Positions 48,404-56,771 of a DNA stretch of 64,000 nucleotides are shown piece after piece (positions within the stretch are counted from its first letter, which is position 1; every line of letters begins with the position of its first letter). The notes under the pieces were generated by a model. That model saw only the letters and a list, made by a program, of their open reading frames with translations, had not been told where the DNA came from and searched no databases. This stretch comes from Thermovorax subterraneus (GTDB taxonomy: Bacteria > Bacillota > Thermosediminibacteria > Thermosediminibacterales > Thermosediminibacteraceae). The DNA lies in the NCBI GenBank assembly GCA_021608145.1, contig JAKIHM010000008.1, positions 1 to 64,000 of the forward strand, in the 5' to 3' direction. The translations under genes and the position numbers were made by a program.

Positions 48404-48620
48404 ATATGAGGATGCAATAGCCCGCCTTGAAGAGATTATTGAAAAGCTAGAACAAGGCAACCTCTCTTTGGAGGAGTCGTTGTCGCTTTTTGAAGAAGGA
48501 ATTAAACTTACAAAGATTTGCACGAAAATTTTGGATGAGGCAGAAGGACGCGTACAGGTTTTAATAAAAGATTTGAATGGCCAGATAGATTTCAAAGATT
48601 TTGATGGAGGGTGCATCTAG
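48387..48620 (+). CDS. xseB: Exodeoxyribonuclease VII small subunit
   Basis: A 77-residue helical hairpin protein with the signature YEDAIARLEEIIEKLEQGNL. ATG 48387, or the next ATG 48390, follows AAAGGAG. It is followed immediately by ispA. Confidence 0.96.
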   Translation: MMPEYKYEDAIARLEEIIEKLEQGNLSLEESLSLFEEGIKLTKICTKILDEAEGRVQVLIKDLNGQIDFKDFDGGCI

Positions 48621-48622
48621 AA

Positions 48623-49513
48623 TTGCAAAGTTTTGAAATGGAATTAAAAGAAATTGGGAAAATAATAGAAAAAGCTCTGGATAACTACCTGCCAAAATCC
48701 AATGAATATCCGTCAAAAATTCATGAAGCCATGCGCTACAGCACCTTCAATGGTGGAAAGAGGATAAGACCGATTTTAACGATAAAAGCAGCGGAATTAT
48801 TCGAACTGCCGGGCGAAAAAGTGTTGCCGACTGCGTGCGGAATAGAAATGATACATACCTATTCCCTTATCCACGACGACTTACCAGTAATGGATAACGA
48901 CGATTTCCGAAGGGGAAAACCCACTTGCCATAAAGTCTTCGGAGATGCCATAGCGTTGTTGGCCGGAGATGCTTTGCTGACCTTAGCATTCAGAACTATA
49001 GCTAAAAATGCTCAAATTGAAGGTATATCATTGAGAGCGGTGATAGAAGTTATAGATAGAATATCTTTGGCCTCCGGAAGCTTGGGTATGATTGGAGGTC
49101 AAACCGTAGATATTTTGTCGCAAGGTATTGACATAGATGAAAATACTTTGTTTTATATGGATAACCATAAAACCGGTTGTCTTATCAGGGCGTCTTTGTG
49201 GTCGGGAGCAAGGTTGGCGGAAGCTCCGGTGTCAGACCTGGATAAATTAGACAAGCTGGGGGAAAAAATTGGTCTTATATTTCAAATAGTCGATGACCTT
49301 CTGGACGTGCACGGGGATGAAAAAAAATTAGGGAAGCCCGTAGGAAGTGACGTAAGGAACAAGAAAAGTACTTTCTTGAGTGTTTACGGATATGAAAAAT
49401 CAAAAAAATTGGTGAAAGTTCTTTCCGATGAGTCAAAAGAAATAGCGAGCGAATTTAAAAACAGTAGATTTTTTATGCAGTTTATCGATTTTCTAGTAGA
49501 AAGGCAGTATTAG
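48623..49513 (+). CDS. ispA: Polyprenyl (farnesyl/geranyl) diphosphate synthase
   Basis: A 296-residue short-chain prenyl synthase. The first Asp-rich motif is DDLPVMDNDD (near 90), the second is DDLLD (near 229), and the substrate block NGGKRIRP (near 45) is intact. It makes isoprenoid diphosphates, probably farnesyl diphosphate. TTG 48623 is chosen over GTG 48611, which overlaps GGAGGGTG. In OLE-containing genomes it is usual to find xseA-xseB-ispA just upstream of OLE. Confidence 0.95.
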   Translation: MQSFEMELKEIGKIIEKALDNYLPKSNEYPSKIHEAMRYSTFNGGKRIRPILTIKAAELFELPGEKVLPTACGIEMIHTYSLIHDDLPVMDNDDFRRGKPTCHKVFGDAIALLAGDALLTLAFRTIAKNAQIEGISLRAVIEVIDRISLASGSLGMIGGQTVDILSQGIDIDENTLFYMDNHKTGCLIRASLWSGARLAEAPVSDLDKLDKLGEKIGLIFQIVDDLLDVHGDEKKLGKPVGSDVRNKKSTFLSVYGYEKSKKLVKVLSDESKEIASEFKNSRFFMQFIDFLVERQY

Positions 49514-49557
49514 TCAATTAATTGATTTTAGCTAGACACTAAGAAACAAAGTGCGAT

Positions 49558-49587
49558 TTGAAGTTAAGGAATTATTTTTGTTATAAT
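49558..49587 (+). promoter_or_regulatory. Promoter of OLE RNA
   Basis: TTGAAG (49558-49563), 18-bp spacer, exact TATAAT (49582-49587); a start near 49595 is predicted. Confidence 0.75.
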
Positions 49588-49594
49588 ATACTCC

Positions 49595-50236
49595 AGTAGT
49601 ACATTTCGGTAGTTAAGGTGGAACAGGTGGTGCAGTATTCTAGTCGAAATCCTCTTCTCTGAAGACGGGGCTAAAAATCCGTCGAGGGCACATCGATGAA
49701 GTTCCTTGTGCTGGCTTTCGACGCCCAGTCGGGGGTTGGTGCAGGGAGTAAGGGAGTGGGGCAACCTGCAAAGGCATGCAGGCGCGACCCTACTTCCGTG
49801 GAGACCTAAGTGCGTGATGGAAGGCTAAAAGCCTCCTGTTACGGCTTAGGGCGTGAACCTGCATCCGATACAAACCGTGTTGGGTGCAGTGTAGCCTGCC
49901 TTGAGCGGGAAGGGTGGAAAAAGGGAAAACGCATTTAAACTGGCCATTTAAATGCGGCTTAATTACCTTTGAAACCCTTACTGCAAAAGAGGCTAGGAGA
50001 AGGTGGATTTCGGTGAGGAAAACTCCTAGACTGTTCCGAAAGGAAGTGGACTGAGGATTGCAGTGCGGACTAAGTGGCAATCCAGCCCTGCCTTTGGCGA
50101 CAAGGCAGAGAGAGGCGTAAAGGGGAACCGCCTTTTCCGGCGACGGGAGGTGCTTCTCTGGGAAATCCTGCTGGACCTAAGCCGCAAAATTTACTCAGTT
50201 CACTACCTCCTGTTCCACCTCGTTTGAGGTGAATTT
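49595..50236 (+). ncRNA. ole: OLE RNA (ornate, large, extremophilic)
   Basis: A gene-free, GC-richer stretch of about 640 nt. Its ends form a long-range stem: 49616-49627 pairs perfectly with 50209-50220 (12 bp), and TGGTG with CACTACC adds to it. In between are many short helices and G+A-rich joints. OLE RNAs are about 600 nt, belong to anaerobic or extremophilic Firmicutes, lie near isoprenoid genes and are followed by oapA, exactly as here. The RNA forms a membrane ribonucleoprotein with OapA and has been linked to alcohol, Mg2+ and cold stress in Bacillus halodurans. Call rests on size, context and end pairing. Confidence 0.92.
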
Positions 50237-50240
50237 TTTT
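50216..50240 (+). terminator. Terminator-like hairpin at the OLE/oapA junction
   Basis: CACCTC (50216-50221) pairs with GAGGTG (50226-50231) over a GTTT loop, followed by AA and seven T residues. The same GAGGTG is the oapA ribosome-binding site, and the CACCTC arm is part of the OLE closing stem. Confidence 0.65.
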
Positions 50241-50847
50241 GAGTAAAAACAATAACAAAAAAATCACGTGCAAAAAAAACAACGGAGGACCAAAAGCTAG
50301 ATGGATATATAAAGTTGTGGTATTAACTTTTGGGCTTTCCGTTTTTTTTAGCTTTATTTCGGAAACATTGATGGATAAGTTGAACGTAATCTTATCATTT
50401 TTTATTTTGTCCTCCATAGTATTCATAGGGATAATATTTGATATTATAGGAATAGCAGTTACCTCTGCCGACGAGACCCCTTTTCATGCCATGGCAGCTC
50501 ATAAAATTCCTGGGGGGAAAGAGGGGGTACGGCTTATTAGAAATGCCGATATAGTGTCAAATTTCTGCAATGACGTCATTGGCGATATCTCAGGGATAAT
50601 AAGCGGTGCAGCAGGCGCTTCTATAGTAGCGAAAATAATTTATGGTAATAATGACGTGCCGGAAATAATAATTAGCACTTTAATCGCTGGAACGATTTCA
50701 ACAATTACGGTAGGTGGAAAGGCCTTAGGCAAGAGTTTAGCTATAAAAAAATCCAAGGAAATCGTCTATAAGGTCGCGTATATTCTCTATTTTTTAAAAA
50801 AACGTTTCGGAGTTGAATTGTTTCCAAAAAAATCGGGCAAATACTGA
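50239..50847 (+). CDS. oapA: OLE-associated protein A (OapA), membrane protein
   Basis: A 202-residue membrane protein that partners OLE RNA. The N-terminus is strongly basic (KNNNKKITCKKNNGG), followed by four hydrophobic segments (about 28-44, 52-75, 120-140, 144-160). Known OapA proteins bind OLE and hold it at the membrane. TTG 50239 lies inside the T run of the preceding hairpin, 7 nt from the GAGGTG ribosome-binding site, so expression depends on the hairpin state. It lacks any database check; context makes the call strong. Confidence 0.9.
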   Translation: MSKNNNKKITCKKNNGGPKARWIYKVVVLTFGLSVFFSFISETLMDKLNVILSFFILSSIVFIGIIFDIIGIAVTSADETPFHAMAAHKIPGGKEGVRLIRNADIVSNFCNDVIGDISGIISGAAGASIVAKIIYGNNDVPEIIISTLIAGTISTITVGGKALGKSLAIKKSKEIVYKVAYILYFLKKRFGVELFPKKSGKY

Positions 50848-50864
50848 TTTGAGGTGAAAAAGAA

Positions 50865-51659
50865 TTGCCAAAACAAAGGTTAGATGTATTGTTGGTACAA
50901 AGAGGCTTCTTTCCGAGCAGGGAAAGGGCAAAATCCGAAATTATGATGGGGAACGTATTTGTAAACAATGTGAAGGTAGACAAACCTGGAACTCTCGTTG
51001 ATATAAACGCGGAAATACAAATTAAGGAAAAGTCTTTGCCGTTTGTGAGCAGGGGCGGATTAAAATTAAAAAAAGCTTTGAGCGTTTTTCCGGTTGTCGT
51101 TAAAGATAAAGTGGCATTGGATGCGGGGGCTTCAACCGGTGGATTTACGGACTGCCTATTAAAAGAGGGTGCCACTAAAGTCTACGCCGTTGACGTTGGT
51201 TACGGGCAATTGGACCTTTCTCTTAGAAACGACCCGAGGGTAATAAACATCGAACGAAAAAATGTGCGTTTCCTTTGTTTTGAAGATATAGGCGAACTTG
51301 TCGATATAATTACGGCCGATCTTTCCTTTATATCTTTATCAAAAGTATTTGAGCCTCTCTTTAAACTACTGAAAGAAGATGGAGACTTTATAGCACTTAT
51401 AAAGCCACAATTTGAAGTGGGAAGGGAAGACGTAAAAAACGGCGTTGTTCGAGACAGAAAATTGCATGAAAAGGCGATTACCCAGGTAATTGAATCGGCG
51501 AAATCGATTGGATTATATTGTCAGGGGTTGACTTTTTCTCCGATAAAGGGACCTAAGGGGAATATTGAATTTTTATCGTGGTTTAAAAAAATTCCGAATA
51601 ATACTTCTGGAATAGAGATTGAAAAAGTTGTCGAAGAAGCACATAAAGCGCTAAATTAA
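50865..51659 (+). CDS. tlyA: TlyA-family rRNA (cytidine-2'-O)-methyltransferase
   Basis: A 264-residue protein with an N-terminal S4 RNA-binding domain (KQRLDVLLVQRGFFPSRERA) and an FtsJ-type methyltransferase domain: ALDAGASTGGFTDCLL (SAM site, near 84), KPQFEVGREDV and GNIEFLSW. TlyA methylates 16S and/or 23S rRNA; the sequence cannot show which sites. TTG 50865 after TGAGGTG. In other OLE genomes dxs often sits here; it is absent. Confidence 0.92.
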   Translation: MPKQRLDVLLVQRGFFPSRERAKSEIMMGNVFVNNVKVDKPGTLVDINAEIQIKEKSLPFVSRGGLKLKKALSVFPVVVKDKVALDAGASTGGFTDCLLKEGATKVYAVDVGYGQLDLSLRNDPRVINIERKNVRFLCFEDIGELVDIITADLSFISLSKVFEPLFKLLKEDGDFIALIKPQFEVGREDVKNGVVRDRKLHEKAITQVIESAKSIGLYCQGLTFSPIKGPKGNIEFLSWFKKIPNNTSGIEIEKVVEEAHKALN

Positions 51660-51690
51660 AAGAGAAAATTTAAAGAGGTTTTGTTTATAT

Positions 51691-52206
51691 ATGAAATGGT
51701 ATATCAGCATATTGTTAGTTATTGCGGGCATTTTCCTAGGAATATGGTGTTTAAGATTTTATAAAAGGATAACTTTAAGACACAGGAGGAAAAAAGCCCG
51801 AATTTATGAGAAAAAAGCAATAGATTTGCTAAAAAAGTATGGTTTTGATATATTAGATGTACAAAAGAGTGCGTCTTACTTTATTTTTATAAACGGAAGA
51901 CCTAGAGAAATTAAGGTGAGAGCCGATGTCATAGTAAAAAAGGGCGGCAAAGTTTATGTAGCAGAAGTAAAATCCGGGAAAACTTCCCCTTTAGTGGATA
52001 TACCGGCTACGAGGAGACAACTTCTTGAGTATTACCTTGTGTATAAACCTGCTGGCATTTTATTGGTGGATATGGAGCAGCAAAAGATAAAAACTATAGA
52101 GTATTCCATTTTAAAGAAAGATTACACTAAATTACGTTATATTTTTTATGTTCTGGGAATTTTTTTTGTCGGTTTTTTACTCGGTTTTTTGACTAGAGGT
52201 GAATAA
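51691..52206 (+). CDS. Membrane-anchored PD-(D/E)XK-like protein
   Basis: A 171-residue protein flanked by two membrane helices (about 4-24 and 148-166). Between them is a basic region (about 25-55) and then RADVIVKKGGKVYVAEVKSG (about 77-96), which fits the Asp...Glu-x-Lys core of restriction-like nucleases. A downstream TRRQLLEYYLVY helix supports the fold. The substrate is unknown; a nuclease that acts at the membrane or an inactive relative are both possible. ATG 51691; the stop overlaps the nadK ribosome-binding site. Confidence 0.75.
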   Translation: MKWYISILLVIAGIFLGIWCLRFYKRITLRHRRKKARIYEKKAIDLLKKYGFDILDVQKSASYFIFINGRPREIKVRADVIVKKGGKVYVAEVKSGKTSPLVDIPATRRQLLEYYLVYKPAGILLVDMEQQKIKTIEYSILKKDYTKLRYIFYVLGIFFVGFLLGFLTRGE

Positions 52207-52207
52207 A

Positions 52208-53059
52208 TTGCATAGGGTTGGTCTTTTCCTGAATCTTTCTAAAAATAATGCATTAAACGTAGCGACATCTCTTGCACGATGGTTAAAAGAAAATAACTAT
52301 GAAGTATTTACAGAATCTTCTATCGTGAATAAGCTTGGTCTTCCCGTAGAATATAATAATTTAGAAGAACTGGCGAAAAATATCGAGCTTGCTATAACTC
52401 TCGGTGGAGATGGCACTTTGCTTAATGTGGCGCGCAAGCTAGCTCCTTACGAAATCCCTGTTCTGGGAATTAATCTAGGCCATTTAGGTTTCCTTACCGA
52501 AATAGAAGTGCCTGATTTATTCAGCGACTTAGAACTGCTAAAGAGGGGAAAGTTCTACATAGATAAAAGAATGATGGTTGAAGCTAAAGTTTTCAGAGAA
52601 GAAAAATTCGTAAAAAATTTTTTAGCTCTAAATGATGTTGTAGTCACAAAAGGCCCTTTTGCAAGACTTATAAGACTAAAAACATCTGTTAATGATGCTT
52701 ATGTAGATACGTTTAATGCAGATGGACTCATAATTGCCACTCCGACAGGTTCGACTGCTTATTCACTTTCTGCAGGGGGACCTTTGGTTGCTCCCAACGT
52801 AGAAGTTCTGATTCTGACTCCGATATGTCCTCATACGCTTCAAAACCGTTCTATGATAATTTCCCCCCATGATTCTGTTACCATTCAGGTAGTTGCAGAA
52901 CACCAGGAAATAATGCTTACGGTAGACGGACAATTGGGATATCGCCTGCAGCCCTATGATAAAGTAGTAGTGAAAAAATCAAAGCATTACACTAAACTTG
53001 TACGCATTAAAAGCAGGAGTTTTTACGATGTTTTAAGAAAAAAACTTAGAGAGCAATAA
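52208..53059 (+). CDS. nadK: NAD kinase
   Basis: A 283-residue ATP-NAD kinase with LGGDGTLLNVARK (near 65), ALNDVVVTKG, TPTGSTAYSLSAGGPLV (near 177) and the C-terminal PVTxTG-like region (LTPICPHTLQNRS). Makes NADP. TTG 52208 fits AGAGGTGA, which overlaps the in-frame GTG 52199. Confidence 0.95.
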   Translation: MHRVGLFLNLSKNNALNVATSLARWLKENNYEVFTESSIVNKLGLPVEYNNLEELAKNIELAITLGGDGTLLNVARKLAPYEIPVLGINLGHLGFLTEIEVPDLFSDLELLKRGKFYIDKRMMVEAKVFREEKFVKNFLALNDVVVTKGPFARLIRLKTSVNDAYVDTFNADGLIIATPTGSTAYSLSAGGPLVAPNVEVLILTPICPHTLQNRSMIISPHDSVTIQVVAEHQEIMLTVDGQLGYRLQPYDKVVVKKSKHYTKLVRIKSRSFYDVLRKKLREQ

Positions 53060-53073
53060 TGGAGGTGTGCGGT

Positions 53074-53520
53074 TTGAAGGCTAAAAGACATATAAAGATA
53101 AGAGAGATTATAAGAGAAAAGCCGATAGAAACCCAAGAAGAACTTGCAGAAGAACTGAGAAAATGCGGCTTTAATGTAACACAAGCTACTGTATCTCGAG
53201 ATATAAAGGAATTAAGGCTAGTCAAAGTTTTAAGGGACAATAACCGCTACTGTTATTCGGAACCCGATAAAACTGTGGTTGTCTCGGAAAAACTAGTGAG
53301 GATGTTTAAAGAATCTATTGTAAAAATTGATTCATCGGAAAATATTGTCGTAGTGAAAACTCTATCAGGCACTGCTCAAGCAGCTGCTGCGGCTATAGAT
53401 GGTTTGAATTGGGAAGAAATCGTAGGGACGGTTGCTGGCGATGATACAATATTAGTCGTGGCACGCTCTAAAAATGCAGTAAAAAGCATCATAGAAAAAC
53501 TTGAAAATCTTATAAAATGA
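53074..53520 (+). CDS. argR: Arginine repressor ArgR/AhrC
   Basis: A 148-residue repressor with an N-terminal winged helix (IKIREIIREKPIETQEELAE, then ATVSRDIKELRLVKV) and a C-terminal arginine-binding oligomer domain (GTAQAAAAAIDGL near 105, GTVAGDDTILVV). In Firmicutes it commonly lies before recN. TTG 53074 is selected because GGAGGTG overlaps ATG 53059. Confidence 0.94.
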   Translation: MKAKRHIKIREIIREKPIETQEELAEELRKCGFNVTQATVSRDIKELRLVKVLRDNNRYCYSEPDKTVVVSEKLVRMFKESIVKIDSSENIVVVKTLSGTAQAAAAAIDGLNWEEIVGTVAGDDTILVVARSKNAVKSIIEKLENLIK

Positions 53521-53536
53521 ACCTGGGAGGCATATT

Positions 53537-55267
53537 ATGCTTCTTAAATTGATCGTAAAAGATTTTGCGTTGATCGACGATGTGGAAATAGAATTCAAAG
53601 AAGGGTTGAATGTTTTAACTGGAGAAACAGGTGCAGGTAAATCTATTATAATCGATGCGATAGGAATGATTCTTGGAGAAAGGGCATCCAGTGAATATAT
53701 AAGATCAGGCAAAGAATTTTCGGTAATAGAAGCTATATTTGAATACAATAATCCAATAATCGACAACATATTGGCAGAGATGAGCATTGAACAAGAAGAT
53801 AATCTTTTAATAATTTCGCGCAAAATTAACCAACAAGGTAAAAACTACTGCCGAATAAACGGAACTAGTGTACCTGTTTCAACCTTAAAAACCATAGGCA
53901 AGTATTTGGTAGATATTCACGGTCAGCACCAACACCAATCCCTCTTAAATCCAGAAAAGCATTTAGAAATGCTGGACCTTTTGGGTGGAGAAGAACTACA
54001 AGAAAAAAAAGAGGAAGTTCGGAGTTTATATAAAAAAATTCTCGATGCAGAAAATAAACTTAGGAACCTCGTAAAGGTGCAAGAAGAATTTTTAAAATAT
54101 AAAGAACAATTACAATTTGAAGTTGACGAGCTTGAAAAAGCACAATTGAAACCCGGAGAAGATTTAGTATTGGAAAGAGAACTCGAAATTTTGGAGCATT
54201 CTGACAAAATTTTAAGGTCGCTTAATTTCAGCCTTTTAACCCTTTATGAGGGAGATGAAAATAGCCCCGCTGTTGTTGACAATGTGGCAAAAGTAGTCAA
54301 TGCATTAGAAGAAGTTGTCGATTACTTTTCGCCTATAAAAAAGGACTTGGATAGCCTAAAAAATATTTTATACGAGTTGGAAGATGTGGTCTCTGATTTA
54401 AGGGACCATATAAAAACTATAGATTTTGAACCGGGAAAGCTGGACGAAATACAATCGAGAATTTCTCTTTTAAATAGATTAAAAAATAAGTACAACAAAA
54501 GTATAGACGAATTAATAAAATACAAAGAACAAGTTGCTTCTAAATTAGATGAAGCTTTGAACATAGATGAGGAGATAATAAAGTTGGAAGATTCCCTACA
54601 AATACTTAAGCAAGATTATATAAAGAGTGCTTTAGAATTGCACGAATTAAGAAAAATTATCGCTTCAACGCTTGAAAAAAATATTTCAAAAGAATTGAAA
54701 GATCTTGGAATGAAAGATGTAAGATTTTCGGTGGACATAAGCTGGGTAGAATCGGAAGAAGGAGTTGAAGTGGAAAATAAAATTGTCAGGATAGGAGATA
54801 AAGGACTGGATACAGTGGAATTTATGATTTCCACAAATCCGGGTGAACCGTTAAAGCCTCTGGCAAAAATAGTATCAGGCGGTGAAGCTTCACGTGTATT
54901 ATTAGCTTTAAAGAGTATCCTTGCTCAGATAGACAACATTCCTTGTTTGATTTTCGATGAAATAGATGTGGGCATTGGCGGAAGGATTTCTCAGATAGTA
55001 GGCGAAAAATTACTCAAAATATCCCGTAGCCATCAGGTTCTCTGTGTTACCCATTCCCCGCAAATAGCAAGTTTAGGCGATGTTCATTTTTGTATAAACA
55101 AAATTTCGGATAGCGAAAGAACATTTACAACGGTTAAGGAAATAAAAGGCGAAGAGAGAATCAAGGAAATTTCTAGGATGTTAGGTGGAACTGAAATAAC
55201 CGAAAAGACAATTGCCCACGCAAAAGAAATGCTTGAAATAGCCGAAAAAATAAAAAGAAAATATTAG
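53537..55267 (+). CDS. recN: DNA repair protein RecN
   Basis: A 576-residue SMC-like repair ATPase: Walker A GETGAGKSIIIDAI (near 31), a long coiled-coil arm (about 150-370), ABC signature VSGGEASRVLLALKS (near 448) and Walker B FDEIDVGIGG (near 472). It acts early at double-strand breaks. ATG 53537 after TGGGAGG. Confidence 0.96.
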   Translation: MLLKLIVKDFALIDDVEIEFKEGLNVLTGETGAGKSIIIDAIGMILGERASSEYIRSGKEFSVIEAIFEYNNPIIDNILAEMSIEQEDNLLIISRKINQQGKNYCRINGTSVPVSTLKTIGKYLVDIHGQHQHQSLLNPEKHLEMLDLLGGEELQEKKEEVRSLYKKILDAENKLRNLVKVQEEFLKYKEQLQFEVDELEKAQLKPGEDLVLERELEILEHSDKILRSLNFSLLTLYEGDENSPAVVDNVAKVVNALEEVVDYFSPIKKDLDSLKNILYELEDVVSDLRDHIKTIDFEPGKLDEIQSRISLLNRLKNKYNKSIDELIKYKEQVASKLDEALNIDEEIIKLEDSLQILKQDYIKSALELHELRKIIASTLEKNISKELKDLGMKDVRFSVDISWVESEEGVEVENKIVRIGDKGLDTVEFMISTNPGEPLKPLAKIVSGGEASRVLLALKSILAQIDNIPCLIFDEIDVGIGGRISQIVGEKLLKISRSHQVLCVTHSPQIASLGDVHFCINKISDSERTFTTVKEIKGEERIKEISRMLGGTEITEKTIAHAKEMLEIAEKIKRKY

Positions 55268-55288
55268 CCCCTTTTTGGGGTTTTTTTA
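55266..55288 (+). terminator. Terminator after recN
   Basis: CCCC (55268-55271) pairs with GGGG (55277-55280), then seven T residues. The stem starts in the recN stop. Confidence 0.75.
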
Positions 55289-55300
55289 TTTTTTCTTCCA

Positions 55301-55330
55301 GTATTAAAAGAAGTGAACCGGGTTATCTTA
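55301..55330 (+). promoter_or_regulatory. Possible sigma-G-type promoter of spoIVB
   Basis: GTATT (55301-55305, near GHATR) and TATCTTA (55324-55330, 6 of 7 of CATnHTA) with an 18-bp spacer. spoIVB is a forespore gene in B. subtilis. Tentative. Confidence 0.35.
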
Positions 55331-55352
55331 ATTTTCAGGCCCGGTTTTTTCA
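55316..55352 (+). terminator. Second terminator between recN and spoIVB
   Basis: AACCGGG (55316-55322) pairs with CCCGGTT (55340-55346), followed by a T run. Confidence 0.75.
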
Positions 55353-55376
55353 TTTTTTACAGAAGGAGTGAAAGCT

Positions 55377-56687
55377 GTGGCAGTGAACAAAAGAAAATTA
55401 TTGGGTATTCTTTTAGCAATTCTTCTTTTGTTTCTGTCAATTTCCTCGCAATTGTCAGGTTTTTCCTGGTTCCCTGACAAAGTCAAGATAATAGAGGGCA
55501 AAGAACATGTTATAGACCTGGGAATACCTCTAAAATTCCAACTTTTATCAAGAACAAGGGATTCTTTAACTATTAATGGAAGCAATTTACAGGATAAAAT
55601 TTCTGTAAACTTAAGAAATCCCCTTTCCATTAGGTCTGATCGTTTGGGGACATACGACCTAGAGTTTCGATTGTTCGGAATTATCCCTGTAAAAAAGATG
55701 AAATTAGAAGTATTACCTGAAATAAAAGTTGTACCAGGAGGACATTCAATAGGTGTAAAATTGAGGCCAAACGGGGTAATTGTCGTAGGAATTGCTTCTG
55801 TCGTTGATGAACAAGGAAAAACACATTATCCTGCCAAAAATGCAGGGATACAGGCAGGTGATACCGTTATTTTTATTAACGGTCAAAAAATTCATACTGC
55901 TAATGATGTGACAGAGATTATAAATAAAGATGAAGACAAGATAGTAGAATTAACTGTAAAAAGGAACGGTAAAACTTTTAACACAAAGTTGTCTGCAGTA
56001 AAAAATAGTCAGGGATTTTACCAAATAGGGCTTTGGGTGCGGGACATTGCTGCTGGTGTCGGTACCCTTACGTTTTACGACCCAGAGTCTGGGTATTACG
56101 GCGCTTTAGGACATATCATATCAGATTCAGACACTGGCAGGGTGGTTGAAGTTGGTCAGGGGGAAATTATTAGAGCGAGTATCATTAACGTAGTCCCGGC
56201 TAAGAAAAACGTCCCTGGCGAAAAAAGGGGAGTTTTTGTGGAAGAAGAGGAAGTTATCGGCAACATTTTAGTTAATACTTCCTTTGGCATATTTGGAAAA
56301 ATGTATAAGCCTGCAGTAAATCCTCTTTTTGGTGAAATTCCAGTAGTACTTTCCAGCTACGCCCACGAAGGAAAGGCGCAAATCCTAACTGTGATTGATG
56401 GTGAAAAGATAGAAAAATTTGATATAGAGATTCAAAAGATTATAAAACAAGACTTTCCTAGCACAAAAGGAATGATAATAAAAATAACCGACCCTCGTCT
56501 ATTAGAAAAAACTGGCGGCATTGTGCAGGGAATGAGTGGAAGTCCGATAATTCAGGATGGCTACCTTATTGGAGCAATAACTCACGTTTTTGTAAATGAT
56601 CCGACGCGAGGTTATGGAGTTTTTGCCGAGTGGATGATTGAAGAAGTAGCAAAATTGAAAAGCGAACGACAAGTATATAAATATTAA
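55377..56687 (+). CDS. spoIVB: SpoIVB signalling peptidase (S55 family)
   Basis: A 436-residue forespore-made serine peptidase with an N-terminal membrane/signal segment (about 8-28), one PDZ domain (about 140-205, with AGIQAGDTVIFINGQKI) and the S55 domain: catalytic His in GALGHIIS (near 240) and Ser in GMSGSPII (near 385). SpoIVB cuts SpoIVFA, which frees SpoIVFB to process pro-sigma-K. GTG 55377 fits AGAAGGAGTG; GTG 55368 is too close to that site. spo0A follows, the usual order. Confidence 0.95.
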   Translation: MAVNKRKLLGILLAILLLFLSISSQLSGFSWFPDKVKIIEGKEHVIDLGIPLKFQLLSRTRDSLTINGSNLQDKISVNLRNPLSIRSDRLGTYDLEFRLFGIIPVKKMKLEVLPEIKVVPGGHSIGVKLRPNGVIVVGIASVVDEQGKTHYPAKNAGIQAGDTVIFINGQKIHTANDVTEIINKDEDKIVELTVKRNGKTFNTKLSAVKNSQGFYQIGLWVRDIAAGVGTLTFYDPESGYYGALGHIISDSDTGRVVEVGQGEIIRASIINVVPAKKNVPGEKRGVFVEEEEVIGNILVNTSFGIFGKMYKPAVNPLFGEIPVVLSSYAHEGKAQILTVIDGEKIEKFDIEIQKIIKQDFPSTKGMIIKITDPRLLEKTGGIVQGMSGSPIIQDGYLIGAITHVFVNDPTRGYGVFAEWMIEEVAKLKSERQVYKY

Positions 56688-56706
56688 AACATTTTATGGA
56701 ATTTCA

Positions 56707-56733
56707 GGAGGATAATACCATAAATTGTCGAAT
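56707..56733 (+). promoter_or_regulatory. sigma-H promoter of spo0A
   Basis: GGAGGATAA (56707-56715) is an exact match to the sigma-H -35 pattern RnAGGAWWW, and GTCGAAT (56727-56733) is exact for RnnGAAT, with the standard 11-bp spacing. Confidence 0.8.
56726..56732 (+). promoter_or_regulatory. 0A box overlapping the spo0A -10
   Basis: TGTCGAA is the exact Spo0A binding core, overlapping the sigma-H -10 element. This suggests autoregulation. Confidence 0.65.
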
Positions 56734-56771
56734 ATATCAAACATAGAGAATTTTATAGGGGGGTCAACAAG

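Noticed and set aside
49595-50236. RNase P RNA, tmRNA or a group II intron at this locus
   Set aside because: No RNase P conserved core, no tmRNA tag frame and no intron reverse transcriptase or domain V; the oapA partner and ispA context point to OLE.
49564-50426. Several minus-strand frames across the OLE region
   Set aside because: They lie on the opposite strand of a highly structured RNA, with no ribosome-binding sites and no recognisable protein.
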